A stretch of DNA of 64,000 bases from Ursus arctos (lineage: Eukaryota > Chordata > Mammalia > Carnivora > Ursidae), in contig NW_026622863.1 in assembly GCF_023065955.2 (NCBI RefSeq), positions 43,630,177 to 43,694,176 of the forward strand, written 5' to 3'. Of this stretch, positions 55,314 through 64,000 are shown one piece after another. Position numbers and translations under genes: made by a program. The notes beneath the pieces were generated by a model. The model ran no database searches, was not told the DNA's origin, and worked only from the letters and a program-made list of their open reading frames with translations. Position 1 is the stretch's first letter. Every line of letters begins with the position of its first letter.

Positions 55314-58300
55314 TCACCGCACCAGGTGGAAGGTGAGCCAGTACATGAGCAGGGGCTGCGCCGCCGCCACGGCCATGGTCAGGTACATGCGCAGCTGGTT
55401 CCTGGCCCCGCGCACCGGGACGCCCTCGGCCGCTGCCTCCGCCAGGATCTTCAGCCGCAGCGTCCGGATCTGGGGCGGGAAGGGGGGTTCACCCTTGAGT
55501 CCCGGGCCGGGCGGGGGCGCCTGGATGTACTCCAAGCCCTGCCTCTCTGCCTCCACCGGGGCGGCTGGGCTCAGTCTCTGCTCGCAGGGAGCCTAGGTTT
55601 CCCCCCACATCTCTTCTAATAGATGCTGAGGGCTTGCTTCTCCCCAAGGCTTGGGAGCAGATGTGAGGGTTGCAAGCCCGTGCGGCAGGCGAGGCCCCGT
55701 GTGAGATGCAGAGCTTCGCGGTGAATACCCTGCCTGAGGAGGGTGCCTGAGGAGGGTGGCAGGCCCAGCCGTGGCTTACGTTGGCCGGACGACAGTTTCC
55801 AACATAAGCCAGAAAGGCTTTTTTTTTTTTTTTTTTTTTTTAACTTTAAAATAATGACATCTAAGTCAAAGTTTATCTGAGGGTCAGATTTGGCCAGTGT
55901 TTGCCCTCTGCTCCTCACATATGCTCACACTGCCTCCTCCCAGGGCCCTGAGGTGCATTCATCATCATCCCCCTTTTTACAAAAGGGGAAGCAGGTTTAA
56001 AGAGAGGAAGGGATTTGCTGGGGACCCAGAGAAGCTACTTCCAGTGGTACCGAACCTTTTTTCATCCTAACAGAAATTCTGGCAGGAAAGCCCACCACGG
56101 AAGAGTGGAGTGAGGGTGAGGGCCCACCCTAACAGCCCAGCAGGCTCCTTCTCTTCCTTCCAGCCCCAGCTTAGACACCCCCTCTTCCAGGAGGCCCTCC
56201 TGACCCTCAGGCTGGGACAGCCACTTTAAGGCTCCTCAGTTCAGCAATGTGGCTCTCGCCTCAACTCCTTGCCTGACATCCTCTGCTTGGATGCCTCCAG
56301 GGACCCCGATTCTGAGGGCTTATGCCCTCAAGTCTCATCCTCCCGAGCCCCAGCTCACCATGAACACAAAGATAGACACGCAGCACCAACCCAGCACCAG
56401 GTAGTAGCCAATCTTCCCAAAGAGCAGGCCCATAAGGACCCCGCCAATCATCCTGGGAAGAGAGGGGAAGGCTGGTCTGAGGAAGAGACCTCGGGGCTGG
56501 GGCTGGAGGGGGGAGGGGTAGGGGGTACTCACCCAACGTATTTGTAGCCCAAGAAGGCCACCAGATCGATAGTAGTGAGGTCAGTGTTGACAGTGACCAG
56601 GTAGAGACTGAGCAGGATGGCCAGCACCTCCAAGGTCAGCCAGGCCAACGCGGAGCTTGCCTGCAGCCCGAGGAGGTCTGGGGAGAACCTGCCGGCACCG
56701 AGCTGTCACTCCGATGGCCAGCTCACCCCCTCCCAGAGCATCCACCTGGAGACAGCCTGTGTTGGGTGGGGCTGGAGACTCAACAGTGACCAAGATGTCC
56801 TCATGGAACGCTCATGCCAGGGAAGGCAGACCAGTCCTCAGTGACAGCCCCGAGAGGTCAGGGCTGGGATGAGGGAAGCACAGGGCAGGGGAGGTGCCTG
56901 ACCCAGTCGGGAGACAGTGTCAGAGAGGGCTCCCCAGAAGAAAGGACATCTGAGCTGAGGCTTGAAGGAATAAGGAGCTGACTGGCAAAGGACCACGGCC
57001 TCTGCCATATCCCCAGTGCTTCAAAAATTAATTGAGTCTAATGACAATCGTTTTCGATGCCACAAAAAGAATGAACTGGGGCCAAGGAGCGAGATGTGAG
57101 GGCTTGACCCAGTTGGGGGGTGGGAAGGCTTCCCTGAGTATGTGACACCAGAATGGAGACATTGCAGGTGAGCAGGTGCTCCGCAGGTGATGCTGGGGAG
57201 GAACATACTCCTGAGCAAAGGGAATTGGATGTGCAAAGGCCCTGGGGTAGGAATGGCAGCACCGGGCACTCTGGAGGATGAAAGAGGCCTAGAGTGGAGA
57301 AGCAGAGTGAGGAGGAGGGGCAGAAAGAGGCTGCACGGAGGCAGGGCGGTGCACGAGACTCAGGAGCCAGGGCTAGATCTGAGGTCGGAAGAGCTACGGG
57401 CAGCTTCTGAGCAGGGTGGACGTGGCCAGACCCACATCTCAGACCAGATCTTCCTGGCTGCTGTTGGAATCGGTGAGAGTATGTGAGCAAAGCAGCTGGT
57501 TAGGAGGCAGTGAGGATGAGCCGGATCTGGTGGTGGAGGCTAAGAAGAAGGATGGAGTTAAGAGTCACCCACCACAGGTGTGGTGATGGGCTGCACGGGG
57601 GTGGAAAGCAAGGGAAGAGGTGAGGGTGACGCTGACTGTGACCCCAAGGCCTCTGTCCTGGGCCAACTGGGAGCACGGTAGGGCTGTTCCGAGTCAGGAG
57701 ATCCAAGAGACCTTCCTGACTGCCCCTCAGCCCCCCAAACCTCACCCCACTCTGCCTACTCCAGGCCTCCCTTACCTATCCTGGGTCCCCAGCGCCAGGC
57801 CAGCCACCAAGACATAAGTGATGAAAGCCATAGCTGTGGGAGGCAGACACACAGACACTGGTCAGAGGAAGACGGACCACCCTGGGCCACTAGGCACCTA
57901 CGCCTCTGCCCTAGACACGCCCGCCCAGAGGGAGGAGGGTGCAGGGTGCTGGCGGGGAGGGGAACCTGGAATGTAGAGGTCAGGAGCGTTGACGTCAAAG
58001 CGCGGGGCCACAGCGCGGGGCCACCGGCGTGTCTTGCTGGTACTGCACTTCCCAGTCCTGTGGGGGAGAGTGAGGGGAGCGGGCAGGACCCCCGGGGGGG
58101 GGGGGCTCCTCCCACACTGCGTCCAGGCCCTCTCTTGGGGCAGACCTGCCCTCCCCCCCATACCACGGGCCTCTGACTCACCCTCTGCCCCCACCCCTCC
58201 ACCGCCACCCCCGGACTTTGCCCCTCCTGAGGCCGTGTTCACCTCAGCGGGCGGGGTGCTGACCTGGTGCAGGTAGGGGAAGAAGAGCAGGCCCAGCTTT

Positions 58301-61300
58301 TTGCCCACATACATGGTGTCCACAGCGAAGTAGTACTTGAGCTTGGTGACGGGGATGAAGCGATCAATCTGGGGGGAGGTGGCGCCCAAGCCTGAAGCCC
58401 TGGCCTCACGCCCCGTCTTCCCCCCCCACCCAGCAGCCCCGCCCACTCACGTTCTTATCCACCAGCTCCTTGCCCTGGGCGGCCAGGCTGCTGCCGTAGG
58501 CCATGGCCATGTTGGACACAGGATCCGCCAGGAAGGCAGCCTGGGGGGAGGCGGAGGCTGCAGGGTAGCCCAGGCCGCTGGGTGCCCGCTGGGCCCCGTA
58601 GCCCCGGCTCTGGGCCGAACTCGTGTCATCGAAGAGCTGGTGGGGGTCGGCCATGCTGGGCTGGGACACCGGGATCCTCCGCTTAGATGCTGCAGGGGAA
58701 GAGGGTGGGGAGCTACATTGCTTCATTCAGGCCGTAGGAGCTCTCCTGCAGCGAAGCACTGGTTTGCAGGTCAGATGGGCGTGGAGGCAGGTGCGGGGCT
58801 GGCTTTGTCTGCCTGTCATCTCTCCGTCCAAATTGCAACAGTGACAATGACGTCGAGGGCTACTATGTGCTGGGCCTACTGTGCAGAGGATCCTGTCCTA
58901 AGCCTTTCACAAACAGGGTCTCTGTCAGGGTCTCCCTTGGAGCTCCCCTCACTTGTTTGCTCCAGCCACGTGAGCTTCAATGGTCAGCGAACACACCAGG
59001 CACGCTTCCACCTCAGAGCCTTTGCACCAGCTGTTCCTCTGCCCAAATGCTCCCCCCCCCCCCCAGTCCCACAGCTCCCTCCTCTCCTCAAGGTCTTGGC
59101 TCTGGGGTGCCTTTCCTACCACTGTCTACAACCACATGGTCCTCGACAGCACTCCCCACTCCCCTTCCCTACTTCACTTCTATCCAGACCTCCGCACCAG
59201 CTGATGGACTGGCTGCTTGCTTTATTTTGTTCAGTTTCCCCACTAAATGGGAGCCCCCCCCAGGTGGGGAGCTTTGTCTTGTTCGTGGCTGGATCCCCAG
59301 CCCCTAACACAGGGCTAGAGTAGGTAGCTGATGAAACCCTGAGAAATGAGGGCCTGCCCCACATTACAGAGGTGGTGACCAAGGCCTTGGGGGGGTGACC
59401 TGTGTGCAGGGCCAGGCTGAGTGAGTGACAGGGCAGGACTCTAGCTCAGGCGGGCTGGTCAATGTTATGAGAATTAAACCCCACGTGAGCACTTGCCACA
59501 TCCCAGGCTGTGTTCTAAGCACTATGGACTAACTCATTTCATCCTCACAACAGCCCCGTCTGTGTCAGTGCTATTGCCCCCCCACCCCACTTTACAGACA
59601 GGAAAAGCCAGCCCCCGAGAGGTTCAGGCCCTTGCCCAAAGTCATTGGACCAGTATGGAGCAGAGCCAGGCTTCAAGTTTTTAAAAGGTCTTTCTGGCTT
59701 CCTGTGGGGAACAGATTGGGGTGGGGGTGGGGGGCAAGAAGAGGGAAGGGGGGAGGAAGCTGCTCCAGTGTGTGTGGGGGGAATAGGGATGGAGGGGTGG
59801 GGGCAGTGCTGGGAAAGGGGCTGGGCTGCTTCTGGACGGATTTTGGAGTTCGGAGGGATAGGACCTGCTGGAGGCGTGCTTAGTTGGGGTAGGGTAAGGA
59901 GGGAAGAGAAGGGGAATGTGCAGAGGACGGACTTGAACCCAGCACTCTGGCTCCAGGGCCCCTGCCCCTCACCCATAAGCCATGCCGCCACAGCAGTTGC
60001 TGAGCTCCTCCTGTGTCCCAGGCACCACTGTGGGCCCAGGGAAGGGGTGAGAGGGTTGCCGTCAGATGGGGCAGAGGAACAAAATCATTGGCATCCTGAC
60101 TCTGTCTGCACCTCAGTTCTCTCTGCCGTGGAGAGTTCATGGCCCAAGGCCAAGTGACGCTCAGAAACTCCTCAGCCCCTGGCCTGACACAGAAAAAGTG
60201 TCGAGCCCTGCCACCTGTTGTCGATTACTAGTCCCTTGACTCTTCCTCTCAAGTTACTTGTTGCCTGAAAACAGACCCAGGTGTGCTCCATCCCAAAGCC
60301 AGCAGCACTGGTCCCGGCTCACTTACCGCCAAGGCTCACTTCCCTTTCCCCTCTCCCACTCTGGGAGCTTTGGTGCAAACCCTTCCTTCCTCCCTGTTGC
60401 CCCACATCAGCCCTCGATACTTGGGATTCTGCCCCCCAAGAGCCTCCTAAACGTCCCTCTACACAGCCAGGCCGAGGCCATTAGCCACTGTCATCCGACT
60501 CAAGCAGCATGTGACACCACTGTCCCCAATGCCACCTTCCAGCTCTCTCTTCTCTTGGCTTCTGAGACACTGCACCTACCTCCGTCTCTTTCCTGAGCCC
60601 CACAAATACCTCTTACGCACCCCTGTGTGTCAGGCTCTGCTGCAGGCACAGTGGATATAGCAATGACCTAATGAGCCTGGGTGGTTCAGTCGGTTAAGCG
60701 TCTGCCTTCGGCTCAGGTTATGATCCCAGGGTCCTGGGATCGAGTCTCGCATCGGGCTCCCTGCTCAGTGGGGAGACTGCTTCTTCCCCTCCCTCTGCCT
60801 GCCGCTCCCCCTGCTTGTGCTCTCTCTCTGTCAAATAAATAGAACCATAAAAAAAAAAAAAAAAAAAAAAAACCTCCTGCCTTTACAGAGCTGACGGTCT
60901 CCGAATTGGTCCCTCTCCACCCATGACTGTTTTTCAGCTCCCTGAAACATGTGGCCCAGTTTTCCACACTTCTGGCTTTGCCTCTCACCTACAGCAATCT
61001 CACCCACCCACAGCTTTCCCAGCCGCAATGCGCCTTGGGCGGTGGGCCCTGTCCCCAGCCACTACTTTTCTCCTGGCCCCACACCCAGGTCTGGCCAGCT
61101 CCCTACGGGGCCCTCACCCCATTGTCCAAGCCCCTGACTCCCCTTCTTTCTGGCACCCAACCAATTGCTAGTTCTCACCCACTATGTCTCAATGTTTACC
61201 CTCCCCTTTCAGACTCCGTGGTCTTAAACCTGACTTAAATGTCCTCCTACTAAGCCCCCCTGCCCATTCTTGCTCTACCAACCTTCTCTCCAGTCAGCAG

Positions 61301-62842
61301 CCAGAGTGATCTTTTTAAATGCACAAGAGGACATCTCCTGTCCCCTGCCTAAGATCAGTACCCACTGTGCTGTGAATGATATCCACGCACCTACAAGGCC
61401 CTGCATGACCCCAGCCCTGTCAAGCACCCTCGCTTGCTACTTCTCTTGGGGCTCACTGCACCCAGTCACACACTGGCCCGTTGGGCCCTGACTCTGCCAA
61501 GCTTCTAGCCCACACAGGCTTTTGAACATGCACTGCTATCACTCTGGAACATCTTCCCAGGATTAACACCTGCAATATAGCTCTGAGGCCTCAGCTCAAG
61601 AGTTTCCTCCTCAGAGACCTTCCTCACTCCTCAGTAGAAAGCACTAGCCCCACCTTGTTCTTTCTCATAGTATCTGGTGGTTCCTTTCCCCGTCTAAGTA
61701 CTTATCACATTCGCTGTTTTCATTTGTCCACTGGTTTACTTGGCACAGGCCTCTCACCACAAATCCCCTTCTCCGAGCAAATTCCTCATTATTGGAGGTA
61801 CCTCTTCCAGGAAGCTTCACCGACACGCCCAGGCTGTGTCACATGCCTAAGCTGGGCTACCACAGCCCCTCCATCCTGGTCCTGACCCCTTCGCCTGTGC
61901 TTCCATCAGGCCACCACCGCTCCAGACTGCGGCTGTCTTCTGCTCTGTACTCGTAGCTCCCCGAGGACAGGAACCAGGGCTGTCTGGGCACTGCCGTAGC
62001 CCCAGCATCACCCCCCACGGGGCCAGCCAGGCACCTTATTATGGCTGGAGGGAGGAATGAGCACATCGGGCCTCTGAACCTCCACGCATCTTGGATTTTT
62101 CCCTTTACAGCCGTCATGACTCCCCAGATTTTCTCGCTGACTTGTTTGTTCCGAGTTTAGTGTCTGTCTCACCGCTAAACCTAAGTTGTGAGTTAACAAG
62201 GGCTAGTGCTATGCTGGTTACTACCAGGTACCCAAATTCCAGCACAGGGCCTGCCTGGCCAAGGAGAGCTGAGGCAGGATACGCTCAGTGAATAAATGAG
62301 ATGCACGCACGCTCACGGAGATGAAGAGGAACTTAGAGATACAAATTAACAGAGACGGGGAAAGGGGGTGAGCAGTACAAGATATACAGGTTCAAATCTT
62401 AAATGAGAGGTAAACATGGCCCTCTCCGCTCACGAAGGGCTCTGAACACTGTCCTGCGGAGCGTGGGCGACAGCCCGAGGCCACCGAAGGGTGGGGAGAA
62501 GAAAGCTGATCGCTAACTGCAAATGAATGAAAGTCCCGTTCTCCTGCACATCACACAATATCCTGCCCAAAGTTGTTTTCTCCCAAAGGAATTTCCTAAA
62601 GAAAAGAAGGATCGACCCCAACGCGCCCCCTACCCGGACCTGGCATCCCAGCGCGGTGCACAACCCGAAGCTCCAGCTCCCTGACCCCGTGACCTCCGAC
62701 CCGCAGGGACCTCGCCAACTGCCGCGGCAGCCCCACCACGCCCCCGCCAGCCCCCCCACCCCGCCCCGATCTCCTCCACCGGCCACGTACGCCACTTACG
62801 CTGCCGGGGCGTCCCCGCCGCCGCCAAGCCTGCCGGGTGCAT
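55314..62842 (-). CDS. YIF1B: YIF1B, ER-Golgi membrane trafficking protein, 8 exons, frameshifted in exon 4
   Basis: Exons on the minus strand are 62791-62842, 58451-58689, 58264-58368, 57966-58057, 57776-57833, 56533-56688, 56359-56452 and 55314-55469. Seven are clean and in phase. Exon 4 has a 13-bp tandem duplication (57999-58024) that puts a TGA at 57995-57997, so the read-through protein would be 152 residues. Without the extra unit the gene encodes 312 residues (human 314). The N-terminal half is cytosolic ([20 protein letters not shown]). About five C-terminal membrane helices follow, starting at [15 protein letters not shown] and ending [10 protein letters not shown]. The family partners YIPF proteins in ER-Golgi transport and carries the serotonin 5-HT1A receptor toward dendrites. 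All helices lie beyond the premature stop, and the stop is far enough upstream for nonsense-mediated decay. The identity is secure. Functional status is open, since an assembly error is possible. Confidence 0.93.
57966..58057 (-). CDS. YIF1B: YIF1B exon 4 with 13-bp frameshifting tandem duplication
   Basis: The acceptor is CCCCACAG. The exon opens [15 protein letters not shown] and then, instead of [12 protein letters not shown], reads CGPAL and stop. On the plus strand the unit AGCGCGGGGCCAC occurs twice back to back, at 57999-58011 and 58012-58024. Removing one copy restores [12 protein letters not shown] and the phase 1 end. The donor after CCAG is GTTCCC, poor beyond GT. The exon is 92 bp here, 79 bp without the duplication. 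Confidence 0.92.
59460..59680 (-). repeat. MIR fragment in YIF1B intron 1
   Basis: CACTTTACAGACAGGAAAAG with CTTGCCCAAAGTCATTGGAC. Confidence 0.6.
60673..60872 (+). mobile_element. CAN-SINE in YIF1B intron 1, antisense
   Basis: GAGCCTGGGTGGTTCAGTCG to CAAATAAATAGAACCATAAA and a long A-run. The first few bases are missing. Confidence 0.94.
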
Positions 62843-63090
62843 CCTTCTCCGTCGCAGCTGCCGCCGCCGCCGCCGCCCCAGCCACGGTTCGAAATGTGCC
62901 CGCCCGGCTCCCGTAGCCACGGCCCACCGACGGCGCGACAGCCAATGGGCGTCACGATCGCTCAGAGGCCACGCCCCTCGCTGAGGCCTTCACGAGTTGG
63001 CAGTGGGTAAGAGGCGGGGACTGGAGGCCGGTGGCGGAAGGCGAGTGTCAGCACTAGTGGGGCAGGAGGGCGGGGCCGAGAACAATCCTA
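62690..63090. promoter_or_regulatory. YIF1B CpG-island promoter
   Basis: A dense CpG block covers YIF1B exon 1 and its upstream region. It includes a short GGC-repeat run in the 5' UTR (minus strand, about 62861-62880) and a CCAAT box followed by a CRE-like half site, CCAATGGGCGTCACG, at 62942-62956. The CCAAT sits about 100 bp above the YIF1B start codon. Confidence 0.75.
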
Positions 63091-63106
63091 GGAGCCCGCC
63101 GTATAG

Positions 63107-63125
63107 TGCATGATGGGAAATGTAG
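63107..63125 (-). promoter_or_regulatory. ZNF143/THAP11-type motif upstream of YIF1B
   Basis: Read on the minus strand this is CTACATTTCCCATCATGCA, close to the ZNF143 (SBS2) consensus ACTACAATTCCCAGCATGC. A weaker relative, ATGGGAAATGGAGTT, lies 30-40 bp further on, at about 63146-63160. Such sites are typical of CpG-island promoters and lie just outside the island here. Confidence 0.5.
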
Positions 63126-63159
63126 GCATCGAGTGATGAGACCTATGGGAAATGGAGTT

Positions 63160-64000
63160 CTCTATAGACAGACGCTCAGTTTGGGTCACTGAGAGCACTG
63201 GGGAGCCAGGGAAGGGTGTGGAGCAGCGGAGGAGAGATCCATTTGTGTTCTCGAGGGGCTAAGCGGCGTTATGCGGACTCTAACGCTTATACATTTTCGG
63301 CAGACCTTAGGTATTAAAGTGAATATTTAGAGTGAGAAAAGGGCACCCAAGAAGTTAGGTAGGAAGAAGCAGATGTCTTTCTTTGAAGATCTCTTTAGAC
63401 ATTTTCCCAGAGATTCATAAAAATGCCCTTTCGTTGGGACCTGTTTTGCCCCATCTGCCAAAACACAGGCATACCTGCAAGTGAGGAGCCTTAAAAACGC
63501 AGTTTCCTTAGTCTCTCTCTGCCTCTCAGTCCCCTCCGCTTATCTCAGACAAAAACAATGGTAGAAGTGACTTCTGGGCCGTGATAGCACTCCGGAAGGA
63601 TGTCAGCAAGTGACCCTGTCACTGTGGCTTTCCCTTTCTTCCTCCGAGATGTTGTCTTTTCTAGGGACCTTGAGGACTGTTCTGGTCTCTCAGTTATGAG
63701 TCCTGGCTCAGTCGCGGTCCTCTTTTTTCATGACTGAGGTACCCCCATTCCTCCTCTGCACCCCTGGCTTAACATGCATCCCTTGGGCTCCACCACCATT
63801 TTTTTCATCCTCAGCTCTCCCTCTTTAAGCTCTTCCATGAATATTTTGTAATATTCACGGTATTTTTTTAGTAAAGCAAGAGTTTTGGCTTCCTGCTGAC
63901 CTCATATTTACCCCTTATCAGTTGTATAATTAGACCCCTTTTCAGCCTAAACGTTCTCATCTGTTTAATGGGAATTATATAGGAGAGGTTGAGGATTTGC
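63160..64000. other. Upstream spacer beyond YIF1B
   Basis: No gene, SINE or clear L1 recognised. In human the next gene is KCNK6 on the plus strand; none of its coding sequence appears before the window ends. Confidence 0.5.

Larger units (their letters stand above)
58690..62790 (-). other. YIF1B intron 1, 4.1 kb
   Basis: Apart from one SINE and a MIR piece this is unique, CT-rich sequence. No additional exon is supported. Confidence 0.6.

Noticed and set aside
58337..59323. Open frame of 328 codons on the plus strand over YIF1B exons 2-3
   Set aside because: It is a shadow of the real minus-strand exons; the minus-strand translation matches YIF1B.
62940..64000. KCNK6 start expected next by synteny
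   Set aside because: No potassium-channel sequence could be found; in human the gene begins further downstream.

Overview
The window is nuclear DNA of a carnivoran mammal. About 44 tRNA-Lys-derived CAN-SINEs (head near 'GGCGCCTGGGTGGCTCAG', tail near 'AAATAAATAAAATCTT') sit on both strands, with carnivore-type L1 pieces and older MIR/L1 fossils. Many SINEs carry the tail variant 'CTTCTTCCTCTCCCACTC...TGTTCCCTCTCTCGCTGG', which I associate with bears and their relatives. A caniform, probably ursid, source is therefore likely, but that is inference.

Four protein-coding genes can be reconstructed exon by exon. Their order and orientation match human 19q13.2: PPP1R14A (minus, 8026-12050), SPINT2 (plus, 19877-44985), C19orf33/IMUP (plus, 54268-54941) and YIF1B (minus, 55314-62842). 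The first 7.9 kb is repeat-rich intergenic DNA. PPP1R14A (CPI-17, inhibitor of myosin phosphatase) has four coding exons totalling 147 codons and starts in a CpG island. SPINT2 (HAI-2, a two-Kunitz membrane serine-protease inhibitor) has seven coding exons totalling 252 codons. Its 17.9 kb first intron is full of SINEs, and its CpG-island promoter holds a G-rich minisatellite. A spacer of about 9 kb follows. C19orf33 and YIF1B then converge tail to tail, with poly(A) signals about 146 bp apart. The YIF1B CpG-island promoter lies at 62.7-63.1 kb, and the last kilobase is upstream spacer. The next human gene, KCNK6, is not reached.

The most notable observation is a perfect 13-bp tandem duplication inside YIF1B exon 4. 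It shifts the frame and puts a stop 20 codons into that exon, although every other YIF1B exon is intact and would otherwise give a 312-residue protein. It is a real null or polymorphic allele, or an assembly artefact. Other notable points: an apparent CAN-SINE/L1 chimera flanked by one 15-bp target-site duplication; a three-level nested insertion at 51.2-52.5 kb; an old L1 split by six SINEs; four serial copies of one insertion target at 1.9-2.5 kb; loss of one SPINT2 N-glycosylation sequon; two possible YIF1B exon 1 donors; and a ZNF143-type promoter motif.

The genes do not form one pathway. PPP1R14A acts on smooth-muscle contractility, SPINT2 on pericellular proteolysis in epithelia, YIF1B on ER-Golgi trafficking, and C19orf33 is a small nuclear basic protein.
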